In this document: piece after piece, positions 23,582 through 35,334 of the stretch
How the letters are laid out: every line of letters starts with the position of its first letter
Position numbering within the stretch: position 1 is the first letter of the stretch
Assembly: GCF_029784155.1 (NCBI RefSeq)
Contig: NW_026598367.1
Location: forward strand, 1 to 64,000
From: Uranotaenia lowii
Lineage: Eukaryota > Arthropoda > Insecta > Diptera > Culicidae
DNA length: 64,000 nt
Direction of reading: 5' to 3'
Translations under genes and position numbers: made by a program
Notes under the pieces: model-generated
Databases searched by the model: none
What the model was told of the DNA's origin: nothing
The model's input: the letters and a program-made list of their open reading frames with translations, nothing else

Positions 23582-23968
23582 GGCCGGAACAAATATTAAT
23601 TTCTTCTTTTGTCAATTCCCCCTCCCTTTCCTCGAAATTTTCAAAAAACCGGAAAGGGAGAATAAATAAAGTTTGAAGTATTTTACGGAAATTTTGAATA
23701 ATTTGTCAAATCTACGACAGATTACAAAAGCAAATAACAAATTGTGGAAAAAGGGGTCAATTCATGATTTTATTGAATTTTTCAATAAAAAAAACTTGAT
23801 TTATAGGCTTTGTGCAATAGTGTATTATGCAATTTTTTTTTTTTGCAAACAAGCTTTGGTTCAATTTATTCCAAATTTTTAGTTTATTCGCATTTTTTTT
23901 TATTATCCTCTTCCTCGCGATGTTACAACTCCAAATGACAAAAGAAGGATTTGAAATTTGTTCCGGCC
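23582..23968 (+). mobile_element. Tourist-like MITE, copy 2
   Basis: A 387-bp copy with ends GGCCGGAACAAAT and ATTTGTTCCGGCC. The flanks are CTA (23579-23581) and TTA (23969-23971), one mismatch from a perfect 3-bp duplication. The paralogous unfilled site near 22714 reads CATTATCTCC, which supports insertion at a TTA target. Confidence 0.85.
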
Positions 23969-24260
23969 TTATCTCCTTTGCACAAATTTGCAAACTCTCG
24001 TTATTTTAGTTCAAAAACATGCAAAAATCCCAAAAACATAAATTTAAAAAAACTTATTATTTCATTCTATATTTTTTGGTCCTAAAATTCTTATAGAATA
24101 TTAAATTATTAATAAAAATAAATAAAAATCAAAAAGTAAATTACTCAAACCATTATTTTTTCCACTTTTTCTGGGTTTTCGGAAAATTCCAGTGACATAA
24201 AAATCCATCACAAATACTAAGACTCTCTGTACAGATAAGCAAAAATGATAAAAATGACAA

Positions 24261-25040
24261 ATGTAACAAAACTGGCATACGTTAGAAAAAAAAACAAATA
24301 CCAAAAAAAAAAAAAAAGGAAAATGAGACACCAAAAAACGAACTTTCATAAAGGATTAAAAAAAGAAAATAGATATTTAAACAACTTTTTTACAAAAAAT
24401 GCCAAAAATACCAATACACACGCTTTTCCTACTAAATATCAATAACTTTGATTTGAAAAATTTCGGAACCACGCTAGTAAAAAAAGGTCCAATCTTATAA
24501 AAGTCTAATGCTTATACTTAAACAATTGATAAGTTATACATACTTACATGTATTGGAATGTTTTGTAAATCACTCAAGCTTATTCTTTAAAGCATACGAT
24601 TGCTGAAAATATCTATTTTTGACTTTCCTTTGCCTTTCTCTCTTAAATGGTTTTCGAGTATTAAAAATCATCACTTTGAGAGCTTCTAGGACACCCTTTA
24701 TAATGTGTGATTAAAGCTGAAATTTCACTCATAGAATTTTTGTTCATTGTACTTTTTTTCGATCAATTTTTTCCGGGAAGTTAACATTACGGCCATTCTT
24801 CAAAAACGGCTTGTTTTCTCGATAAACGCTGAAGTTTTTAATTTAATTTTTAATTTTTTTTTGTTTTTTTTTTATTTTTGTTGTTTTGTAGTTTCCCACC
24901 TATCATTTCTTTCAATTATTTTTAGCAAAAAAAAATCTGAATATTTTTCAAGGACGATTAAACAAAATAACAATATACTTCATAAAAAGAAATCAATATT
25001 GCCTACTGAATTTTGAGTACAGTCCTTAGCCTCGAATAAT
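24261..25040. other. AT-rich DNA with no recognisable feature
   Basis: A few TGACAAA-like phrases near 24240-24270 resemble the satellite unit but do not form an array. There is otherwise nothing supported. Confidence 0.45.
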
Positions 25041-25041
25041 G

Positions 25042-25120
25042 AATTTTCAATAATATTAGACTCACTAAGGTTGCCAATCAGGAGGCAACCTTAGTTAGTC
25101 TAATATAATTGAAAATTCCC
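25042..25120. repeat. Short near-perfect hairpin
   Basis: A 35-nt arm ending CTCACTAAGGTTGCC (25042-25076) is followed by an 8-nt loop and then its reverse complement starting GGCAACCTTAGTTAG (25085-25120), with about two mismatches. The stem would be very stable in RNA or single-stranded DNA. Confidence 0.85.
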
Positions 25121-25161
25121 CGGATTTTATGAAGAGATTAACCACCGTAATTTTTGTTTGT

Positions 25162-25631
25162 TACTTTGATTTATCGGCCTAGCGGTGAAAAGTGATGTCC
25201 TTTTTAGTAGGGACATCTAAAGATTATGAAATTTTTTTTTTTTTTATATAGATGGATAGAAGGTTAGAAGAAATGAAAGATGGTGAAAATGAGCGGGTAG
25301 AATTTGTCTAGAAGCATTACCATCACATACCAAATTTTTGTTCCTCACGAGCCTACTACTATGAAGTGGTAGATACAGATAGAGTTGCATCTACCACCAC
25401 ACATTAGTAGGCTTAGCGTGGTCCGCCCCACAAGCGAGAACTTGTAGTGCGGACGAACGATGGTAATGCTTCTAGACAAATTCTACCCGCTCATTTTCAC
25501 CATCTTTCATTTCTTCTAACCTTCTATCCATCTATATATATATATAAAAAAAAAAAAAAATTTCATAATCTTTAGATGTCCCTACTAAAAAGGACATCAC
25601 TTTTCACCGCTAGGCCGATAAATCAAAGTTA
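25162..25631. mobile_element. Foldback element with ~165-bp arms
   Basis: The left arm (25162-25324) begins ACTTTGATTTATCGGCCTAG and ends GAAGCATTACCATC. The right arm (25460-25631) is its reverse complement, differing almost only in the length of a T-run and a TA-run. The ~135-bp loop contains a second imperfect stem (GCCTACTACT..AGTAGGC). No ORF. The near identity of the arms suggests a young or gene-converted foldback MITE. Confidence 0.85.
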
Positions 25632-26286
25632 CATTCCCCCGGATTTTCCCCGAAAGTTCATACTTTAATTGAAAAATCAAAGAAAAATTTAAATTGCATG
25701 ATAACAATTACGTATTTGACGTCCAAAATATTTTTTTTTAACAAAGTTTATCGAAACAAACTGGCCGATGAGTTTCGGTGAAAAAAAATTCAACTTTTCG
25801 ATATTTTTCTTCTTGATTTTAATTCAAGAATTCCTAAATTTGCCTGGATATTGTCCTGATTTCTGGTTGCAAACTCTGAAATCGAATGGCCGGATTTTGC
25901 ATTTCAAACTAATATTAGATTCATTTTCCATAATTCAAGGCAGAATTCGTATATAAAATCAAAAAATCATAATTCAAATAAGAGATTTCTGGTTAAGGAT
26001 ACAGTCTGTTCTGTTGATAATTATTGAGAATTTTTGTTTGGAAATTAGATTTAGAAATCGATTTCAAATTAGGAATTCAAAATTTATTTTTTCGGGTTAA
26101 AAATGCAGAATTCAGATTCGGAAATGAAATTCAGAGTTGCCCGTAACTAAACACAAAATAGGTGAAAGCCACTATTATAAAATAAGGTCTGAACTCATTG
26201 TCAAATTTACGTTCTTTGAAAATCTAAATTTTTATATAATTTTTTTGTCACAGGATTTAACTAATGAAATAAATTATTATAAATGA
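25632..26286. other. AT-rich DNA with no recognisable feature
   Basis: There is no supported frame or repeat here. The phrase CCCCGGATTTT occurs on both sides of the foldback at 25162-25631. Confidence 0.5.
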
Positions 26287-26289
26287 TAA

Positions 26290-26683
26290 GGCCGGAACAA
26301 ATTTCAAATCCTTCCTTTGTCACTCGGAGTTGGAACAACGCTAAAAAAAGGATAATAAAAAATAATGCGAAAATCAAATAAATTGGAATAAATTGCACGG
26401 AAGCTTGTATGCAACAAAATTGCATACTATATTGTTGAACAAAACCTATAAATCAAGTAAATTTTTATCGAATAATTCAATGAAATCAAGAAAACAAAAG
26501 GTGAAATAACTCCCATCTTCTTAAATTTGTTTTTTAGTCTTGTAATCTTTCAGATATTGGAATTTTTTTATTGGAATTAACATAAATTACTTCAAACTTT
26601 ATTTTTTCCCCCCTCCGGTTTTTGGAAATTTCGAAGGAAGGGGGGGGGGGTGACAAAAGAAGAAATTGATATTTGTTCCAGCC
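26290..26683 (-). mobile_element. Tourist-like MITE, copy 3 (inverted)
   Basis: A 394-bp copy in reverse orientation relative to copies 1 and 2. The ends are GGCCGGAACAAATTTC and GATATTTGTTCCAGCC, flanked by TAA on both sides (26287-26289 and 26684-26686). Poly-G tracts at 26640-26650 mirror the poly-C of copy 1. Lengths of 387-400 bp across copies indicate a homogeneous family. Confidence 0.87.
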
Positions 26684-26697
26684 TAATTTATCTATAT

Positions 26698-29635
26698 ACT
26701 AGCTGATCCCGTACGAACTTCGTTTCGCTTTAAATCATTGGTACGTCAAAATGAGTTTAGAAAATTAATTCGAAACATTCTTTCGACAATTTTTGGGGAA
26801 AAAATCAACAGTGTTTAAAGTCGCTACTATTACTATTACTTGAAATTCAAATTAAACAGTTGATTAGCTTTTTATTAAAATTTATGTGAGAGTGTTTTCT
26901 TCTCGATCGATTGCAAAATCAAGACATTATGGCAGAAACATGTACTATTGGTTTATGTGCACGACTCTTCACACTTAAATTGGTATCAATTAACTGCTTC
27001 CAACAAAATTATTGCACAAAACACTGAAAATTCGATGAAAGCCTCTTTTTCTGTCCCATGGCCCGAAATTCGATAATTGAAACCAATTTTACGTTCCTCA
27101 AAACTCCCTTGTGCCATTTTTTTTTAAATTATATGTAAAATAACGTCATGGACTTGAAAACAGTGAACCGTGAATATAGACGCCCCTTTCGCCGAGCCAA
27201 TTGTTCATAGTTTATAACCCTCATCTGAACATTTTCATCTCAATCCGATGCATGATCACGAGAATATCGCGAAAACAGTGAGCAACTAACATGGACGGCC
27301 TTTTTTTTGACCACGATTCAAAACTTGACACCTGAAATCAATTATCTTTTCTGTTAAACTCCCATGTGTCAATTTTCATTACATTTCTATGCTCAATCAA
27401 GAGAATATCGTAAAAACAGTGAACGGATAATAACCCCTTTTGCCGATCCCTGAGTCAAGATTTGAAACCTGAAAGCAAAAGAGCGTCCCTAAAAACTCCT
27501 ATGCGGCAATTTTCATCTCAATCCAATGTAGAATGACGTCAATATCGCAAAAACATTAAAGCTAGGTATGGACGACTCCTTCAGCCGACTTCTGATCCGC
27601 AATTCGAAACTTGAAATCGATTGCTCGTCCCTCAAAACACTCATGTGCTAATTTTCATCACAATACGATCTATAATAACGCCAATATCGCAAAAATATTA
27701 ATCAGTAGATAGGGACGACCCCTTTGGCCGACCTCAAACCCTAAATTTGATAACTGTAATCGATTGCTCGTCTCTAAAAACACTCAGGTGCAAATTTTCA
27801 TCACAATCCGGTGTATAATAACGCCAATATCGCAAAAACATTAATCAGTGGATATGGACGACCCCTTTGGCCGACCCTTGACCCTACATTTGATAACTGT
27901 AATCGATTGCTCGTCTCTCAAAACACTCATGTGCAAATTTTCATCACAATCCAATGTAAAATAAAGCCAATATCGCAAAAACATTAATCAGTGGATATGG
28001 ACGACCCCTTTTGCCGACCCCTGACCCTATATTTGATAACTGTAATCGATTGCTCGTCTCTCAAAACACTCATGTGCAAATTTTCATCACAACCCGACGG
28101 AAAATAACGTCAATAACGTGAAAACAATATTTGTCTTGTATGGACGACCCCCTTCAGAAGGGGTCGTCCAAAAATCTAAAAACATTTTTCATCATTCCTG
28201 GTCCTAATGAGCATCCATGCCAAATTTCAGATCTCTAGCTCTTAAGACGGCTGAGTCTATAGAGGACAAACAAACAAACAAACAAACAAACAAACATACA
28301 GATAATTGCTTTTTATATATATAGATATAAAAAGCAATTTCTGTATGTTTGTTTGTTTGTTTGTTTGTTTGTTTGTTTGTTTGTTTGTCCTCTATAGACT
28401 CAGCCGTCTTAAGGGCTAGAGAGCTGAAATTTGGCATGGATGTTGGTTAGAACCAGGAAGGATGAAAAATGTTTTTAGATTTTCGGATGACCCCTTCTGA
28501 AGGGGGTCGTCCATAGAAGACAAATATTGTTTTCGCGATATTGACGTTACTTTTCGTCGGATCGTGTTTAAAATTTGCACATGAGTGTTTTGAAAGACGA
28601 GCAATCGAATTCAGGTGTCAAATTTTGTGTAAGGGGTCAGCCAAAGGGGTCGTCCATATTAACTGTTCGCTGTTTTTGCGAAATTGACGTTATTATACAT
28701 CGTATTCAGATGAAAATTGGTAAACGATAGTTTTGAGTGACGTGCAATCGATTTGAGGTATCAAATTCAGTGTAAGGGTCCGTCAGAAGGGGTCGTCCAT
28801 ATTAAGTTTTCAGTATCTTAGTGATATTGACGTTTTTATACATCGGATTGGGGTGAAAATTTACACATAGGAGTTATTAGGGACAAACAACTGATTTCAC
28901 TTTTCCAAACTAAAATCAGGGATCGGCCAAAGGGGTCGTCCATATTAACTGTTCACTGTTGATGCGATATTGTCGTTATTATACATCGGATTCAGACGAA
29001 AATTGGTACACGAGAGTTTTGAGAGATGAGCAATGGATTTCAGGGATTAAGTTCAGTGTAAGGGGCCGGCAAAAGGGGTCGTCCATATAAACCTTTCAAT
29101 ATTTTTGCAATTTCGTCGTTATTTTAGATCGGATTGGGATGAAAATTTGCACACGGTAGTTTTCAGGGACGAGCAACCGATTTCAGATGTCAAATGCTTT
29201 GCCAGGGGTCGACGAAAGGGGTCGTCCATATAAATTAATTTTTCACTGTTTTTAACAATATTGACGTTATTACACAATGAATTGCTTTGAAAATTTGCAC
29301 ACGGGAGTTTTGAGGGAAGGGCAATCGATTTCAGTCATCGAAGATTGTATAAGAGCCCCCGAAAGGGGTTTAGCTTTTTGGCAATAATTGCGTTATTATG
29401 CAATGATCGAGTTGAAATTTATACACGTGGTTTTTTTGACACGGTCAAAGGATTTCTGATTTCAAATTAAGTAGCAGACGACAGACAAAGTGATCGACCA
29501 ATATTTTTGCAATTATTACTTAACAATGAATTCAGAAGTGCATCTGGAAAATGCTTGGCAATTGGCTTTCATACAAACTGTTCATTACATATCCCAAGTT
29601 GAAAGCGAAACGGAGTTCGTATGAGATCAGCTAGT
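26698..29635. mobile_element. 2.9-kb foldback element built from ~142-bp monomers
   Basis: The ends are ACTAGCTGATCCCGTACGAA and its near inverted match ending GAGATCAGCTAGT, with ~30 bp of similarity. The left half (to ~28305) holds about eight diverged monomers containing TGGACGACCCCTTTGGCCGA (for example 27574, 27714, 27856, 27998, 28139). The right half holds about seven in reverse orientation, with GGGGTCGTCCATATT (28645, 28788, 28934, 29076, 29221). The centre is a palindrome, TTTTTATATATATAG..ATAAAAA, bordered by CAAA/TTTG runs. No transposase ORF is present. The terminal phrase ATCAGCTAGT also occurs at 46775-46784. Confidence 0.85.
28258..28400. repeat. (CAAA)n / (TTTG)n microsatellite pair at the foldback centre
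   Basis: GACAAACAAACAAACAAAC at 28266-28295 is mirrored by GTTTGTTTGTTTG at 28347-28390, around a TATATATA centre (28313-28330). The two tracts are part of the foldback arms and would pair with each other. Confidence 0.85.
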
Positions 29636-29639
29636 TGTT

Positions 29640-30433
29640 GATAAAATAACTTGTACTTTATCTTCAGGTTCAGAAAAATTCAGTTGAAGTATATTTTATT
29701 GGATTGTTGTTTAACATTATTTATATTGTAGATATTTCAAAAATAAAGGTTTAAACTAAAACCTGAATGAATAAAGTTTACAAGAGTTGAAAATAAATCT
29801 GATTTGAATTTTTTTTTCCAAATGAAGTCTTCAAGATCCCTCATTTATTTAGTAATGATTTTAAATGAATAAGTATTAAAATAAAAGGACTCGAACCCGA
29901 ATAATGAGATACTATAATATCACTTTTTTTCTATTCTTTAGGTATGCATTTTTCCAAAATAAATTTTATAGGTTTAGCCATAGATAACTGGACGAAATTT
30001 ACCTCTCATGTTAAAAATTCACAAACGATCAACTAATCGACAATAGGCTTACCTCAAGAACCACAAAAAAGAACAGATGCATTATTTTTCCCTGAGCACC
30101 GAAACGTCAGTTGAATAAAATCTTCATATTTGGATTAGATAGACTTATTGGCTATTTATTAAACAAATTAAAACATATGGATTTTTAAAAAACTTGTTTT
30201 TCAAGTTGAATTCGGTTAAATTTTTTTAAAAATAAATTTTGCCATTTTCAACGGAAAATGTAAAATAGTATATCAAATTGCATGGAAGTTTTATAAGCTT
30301 TTGAAACAAAATATCATTTTTTTCTTAAGTAGTTACCTTTGACATGAACAATTGTAAATGTGCTTTAAATGCCGGCTAAAAGTAACGTTCTCCTAACTGA
30401 ATATTCTGCAAAAATATCATTGTGTAGCCCAAT
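29640..30433. other. AT-rich DNA with no recognisable feature
   Basis: I see no supported coding region, repeat or RNA motif here. Confidence 0.5.
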
Positions 30434-31075
30434 TTAGGATTCAACTTTTATCAGAAGACACCAAAGTGGGCCATCAACTCTTTTAAGGTACTTTTAGACA
30501 CCACATTCGTCGAAACACAGAATTCTTTAATGACTTTTATAGTTTGAAAGCCCTGTATTGTGTTCTTGTGCGCAGCATTATCGAGTACGGAGTACAAATT
30601 TGGGCTCCATATCAAGCGGTACATTCGAATAGGATAGAGAGGATACAACGATGCTTTATTAGATATGCTCTACGACAACTACCATGGAACGACTCATCTG
30701 ACCTCCCGCCTTATGAACAACGCTGCTTGCTACTAAATTTGCCGACGCTGGCATCAAGGCGCGTCTTCCTGCAACGGCTTTTTATTTTCGACATCCTTCA
30801 TAATAACGTTGATTGCCCAGAACTTTTATCGTTGTTACCGTTCAATGCTCCTGTGAGAACAACTCGATCCCTGGATTTCTTCAGGCTTGCCGTTCGACGA
30901 ACCCAGTATGGTCAAAACAATCCTTTAGATACATGTTGTGCTCGTTTTAATGAAGTAGTCAGTGATTTCGATTTTAATATTTCCAAGAATGTGTTTAAAT
31001 CTAGAATAGGATAGCTTTTTAATTGTTTAAATAATGTGAACCATCTGCGAAGATCAAATAAATAATTTACAATTT
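30434..31075 (+). pseudogene. 5'-truncated LINE, C-terminal part of the polymerase ORF
   Basis: The open frame runs to TAG at 31012-31014 and includes LKALYCVLVRSIIEYGVQIW, then RIERIQRCFIRYALRQL, DLPPYEQRCLLL and ASRRVFLQRLFIFDILHN. This is the classic C-terminal tail after the reverse transcriptase of jockey-like LINEs. Upstream residues from 30434 (FIRR-like) continue the family but with frame breaks. The RT core and endonuclease are absent, so the copy is dead on arrival. The 3' UTR is short and ends in AAATAAATAA near 31067. The first ATG-like codon of the open frame is not a real start. Confidence 0.85.
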
Positions 31076-34000
31076 TTCTTGTTTAAGGTGATTACTTTTT
31101 TTTTAAATATTTATTATAAAAGCTGATAAAATTTCAAAGCGTTTTGATGGTGCTTTTTTATATTTTTTGCTTTGAAAAATGGAAATTTGGAAAATCTAAA
31201 TAAAAACATGTGTTTTTATGTTGTAAAAATGAACCAAATTTCAAATTTTGGTTAAGATCTGAAGACCCCCGGCGCAAATTGTAAGATAATAAAAAAAAAT
31301 CCCCACCCATCACTTAAAACTGGGGCTTCTGATCTAAATAAAACACCAGATTTGAATTCACGGCACCAATCCCAACATAAAAACAGCAGTAAGAATCTTC
31401 GCAAAAACATTCTGTTCCAGACTACGATTTTTGTAATTAAGAATATATGTTTTTTCGCTTAATGCTTGATTTTCACAAGTCACTCGTTTTTACATTTTAA
31501 TCATTCGATTATGATTTTTAAGTTTCAGATTTAAATTCCGACTTATAACGAAATTTTGAAAGAAATGACAACAGGCTTTCGAATTCAATAAATCAGACAC
31601 TTCTTTCCATTAGAAGTATTATTTAAAAAATAATCTGATTCAATAAGAATGCAATTTTTAAATTTTAAAGCCTGTTGTTTGCTTTTCAGTCTTCTCTTCA
31701 TAAAAACCTCTACAAAACTATTCGGCTAATGTCCAAAAAATTTTCTCCGATCCTCAGTTTAAATTAAGCACTACAGATTGCACGGATTTATACGGGCTTA
31801 TCCGATTTTTGAATGAAATTTTCCCGGATTGAGACCCGGATATTGAAGAAAACAGTCGGCAATTTGTCCGGTTATGTTCACAATTGGTAAATGATACAAA
31901 AATCTTAAATTCAGGTTTTAATTTCCCGTCCAAAAAGGTTTTTGAAAATGTTTATTTCGAAGAAATAAATCGATTATTTTTCTCGGATGCCTCAAACACG
32001 ATTTGGCCATTGCTGATAAGCTTCGACTAGAAAGTTACAAAATACAAATAATTTTTCTTCACTTTTCTCCTAAATTGGCTTAATTATTGTCTGGAATTTT
32101 CTCAGATTTGCTTCGATGTTGCCAAGATTCTGAAATGCTTAATTTATCAAAATTTTTATCAATTTTTTTAAAATAACATGTGGCACACGGTGTGACTATA
32201 ATTCTGGAATACTAAAATTAAATATTTACTGTGTGATTTAAATACTGTTTGATTTCATATTACTAAATTAAGATATTTGTTGTTATCATTTTTAGGGGAG
32301 AGTGGAATAACGTAGGCCACTCTGAATCTCTCAGATGTGGGTTGAGATAAAAATGTCAATCCAACTATCATCGCCGTCGCTTTGCGTAAGCGTGTTTTTG
32401 TATATGTTGTAAACTTAAACACGCATCACATGCTTTTTTTTACATTTCAAGTTTGAAAAAGTTGCGAAAAAATTCTTACATAATTAATCAAGCAGCAATT
32501 ACAAACCTAAAGTTCATAACAAAAATATGCTCATAAGCTTATGATCTTAGTTTTGTCATGTTCCTTTACGTCGAAAAGGAATTTTTGATGAAAGATCAAT
32601 AAGATCAATAACAATCACACAAACGCAACCAATTTGCATATCATAGCTTGTGGGTAATCGTGGGCCACATTTTGGGGGGTTGTTATATTTTTATGTATTT
32701 ATACATATTCATAACTTAAAATACGTTTTTGCCAAATGAAGAGTTATGAAAAATATTTTGTCCATCATATATAAAGAATTTTAGCGAAACGTTCGGTAGC
32801 CAGATTTTAGGAATTATTCGATCATACACAACTCTCTTTTTCATTGCCTCATCTGAAACTGCTTTAAAATAACTAAATGAGTTATGAAATTTCAGTTTTG
32901 GTTCAACTCAGAAACTTTACATGTTATCTGGTCAATTTGGATTTGGTGGCCTACGATTTCCCATACTTTTTCAAAATTCCAAAAAAAATCCGCTTTTTAA
33001 AATAGACAGAACTTGGGGAAGTTAATTTATTTAAAAAATGAAGAAAGGCTAATGATACCTTAAAAATGTAGAAAATCTTTCCATTTATTTTTTTCATTTT
33101 ATCTTTTATAATAAAGAAGCTATGAAGCAAAGAAAAAAGGGGCCCATGATAATATACTTATAATATAGATTTAAAGCCTAACTTAAAAAAAAATGATTAT
33201 TCTCAAACGATAAATAGATTTTTTTTTACTTTTTGTAACTTCTGTAATCCAGAATTTCGTATGTGTAACTACTGTATTAGTTTTGAACGTATTTATTCGT
33301 GATATAAGTAGCAGATGTATGATGTATTTATTGTTTGTTGCGAAAACTGTACAATATAGAATCAAAAAAATCAAATAAGCTGCTAAAATTTATACCATGA
33401 ATATTTTCAGTACTCAGTAGTATGACGTATGAAAATCTTACTTCTCACAAATTGTTAGAAATTCCCGATGTGCTGAAAATGTTCCTCGGCAAACAAATTC
33501 TCCGATTCAGCACTTCTTGCCGACAGTGTGATGTTGGCTTACCTAGAAAGAAAAACAAAAAAAAAGCAAAATCAGAAAATAAAGGAAAACTCCAGGTTAG
33601 GAAAATGACATGGTTGTTCGGCCAGTGCCATACACCAAATCACACATAAACACACCCATACATAATGACACACACCACGAAGACAGATACACAAGATGAG
33701 CAAAGAAAATTTAATGAAAATATGCTTAGTTGTCGTCTAGCCTTTGCTTGCTGGTGTCCCACACCCCCAACTCAACTTTATTAATAATAACTACACACGA
33801 GACGGGCTACGCTCCAAGGAACACAAACATTATGCACTGATACCCTCTGTTCCTCAATGGTTGCTTCAAGATAGTGTGAGAAACAGACTGATAGCGGGGG
33901 TGGCAAAAAGTGGTGGTTGATGTTCCCAGCTTTGTCGTTGCACTGTGTGATGAAGAACATCGGATGTTGTTGCATCTTCTGGTGTTGCAGCTCGATTCCT

Positions 34001-34985
34001 GATTCCGAAGCATGTTCGCTCCGATGTTGTGATAAAATTTTAAAGCACAAAAAAAAAACAAGACAAGAAACTTGTAAGCTCATCATCACCTCGTTCAAGT
34101 TTCGGCTAGACGCTTAATGTGATACGGGGAATTAAAATAAATAGTACGACGGTCGCCATGAAGATGGCAACTTACAAGGGTAAGCGACAGGGACAATTTA
34201 TTTAAAGATGGTTGTAGCAATGATACCTAGAACACAGCATGAAGGCAGTTGAAAATAAAAGAAAATTTCAAGTGTTTTTTAGAAAGAAGAATATAACTCG
34301 ATATCAGCATTATCACAGTTTTGAAAAAAAAAAAACGATAAAATTATTGTGAAAATAAACAACACATTATACAGCTGCCACTATTTTGTCAAGTTTAGCT
34401 CAGCCATCATTTCAGCAAACCGAAAACCGAATGACGTTTCGGTCAAGTTGTCATAATCAGAGGCAACAGTTTTGCCAAAACGACTGCATCAGCTCTCCGG
34501 TTAAAGAACCACCATTCGAAAACCAAAAATGTCATGACAAATTGCAACTGCAATTTAGACGCCACCAAACCGAATACAACTCAAAGAGCGAGAGAGCACA
34601 TTATCCTGGAAGAAACTTAAAAGAATTTACCATTTGGAGAAACAGAGCCAGGGTTATTAATTTTCCTGACAACCAACAGAACAAATCTTTCCTTTTTTTG
34701 GTTGGAATCTGCACTTTGGCGATTAGACATCATCCAGCCAGCAAGCCACCAGAATGAATGCATAGATACATATTTTATTGGAAACTGCACTGACCGACAG
34801 CGGTGCGAAAGAAATAGTTTAAGCTATTAATACTTTCATAGCGATTGGTGAATGGGTACGCGGTGTTCAGAATTGAGATGAAATTTGAAAAAAAAAATCA
34901 TTTTGAAAATTAATTGAATAGAAATTCAAGATTAAAAAAGTATTATTAAGACGATTTGAAAATCAGAATTCTTTTATCTACGATT
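31076..34985. other. Non-coding DNA: AT-rich to 33.4 kb, then more complex to 34.8 kb
   Basis: The first part has no supported feature. Around 32296-33000 the motif GTAGGCCAC and its inverse GTGGCCTACG recur (32318, 32951), hinting at a decayed inverted-repeat element. 33.4-34.8 kb has balanced composition and several open frames, including one at 34386-34757 that lacks an ATG start and matches nothing I know. A pyrimidine tract ending TTTCTAG (minus strand near 33545) could be a splice acceptor, but no convincing exon follows. Confidence 0.4.
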
Positions 34986-35079
34986 TCAAATCTTCAATGT
35001 CTATCTCGAATCCCGAATTTCCAAACCTTTATCTAAAATCTCGAAACATCAATCGTCAATTGTCACTTTTCAACTTTCA

Positions 35080-35334
35080 ATCTGAAGATTGAAGATTGAA
35101 AATTGAAGATCGAAGAATGAAGATTTTAGATTGAAGATTAAAGAATGAAATCTGAAGATTGAAAATTGAAAATTGATGATCGAAGATTGAAGATTGAAAA
35201 TTGAAGATTGACCATTGCAGAATGAAGATTGAAGATTGAAGATTGAAGATTGAAGATTGAAGAATGAAGGTCTAAGATTGAAGAATGAAGATAGAAGAAA
35301 AAAGATAAAAGATAGAAGATAAAAAATAGAAAAT
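35080..35334. repeat. Left edge: diverged GAAGATT heptamers
   Basis: Units of GAAGATT with many substitutions (GAAGAATGAA, GAAGATCGAA, GAAAATTGAA). They grade into the pure GAAGATA core near 35335. Confidence 0.9.

Larger units (their letters stand above)
22480..24260. repeat. Diverged tandem duplication of ~0.9-1 kb
   Basis: Two copies can be aligned by shared landmarks in the same order: a block with TAAGTTGAACCAGAA and CTTTTGTCACTGGGAGTTGA at about 22570-22640 and again at 23435-23510; TATCTCCTTCTCACAAATCT at 22714 against TATCTCCTTTGCACAAATTT at 23970; and a block with TTTCTGGGTTTT at about 23180 and 24165. The second copy is longer because the MITE at 23582-23968 lies inside it. Confidence 0.75.

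Noticed and set aside
28204..28437. Small ORF with NKQT repeats
   Set aside because: It comes from the CAAA microsatellite at the centre of the foldback element.
34386..34757. 123-codon plus-strand ORF as a gene
   Set aside because: It lacks an ATG at its start, matches no family I know, and has no clear splice sites.
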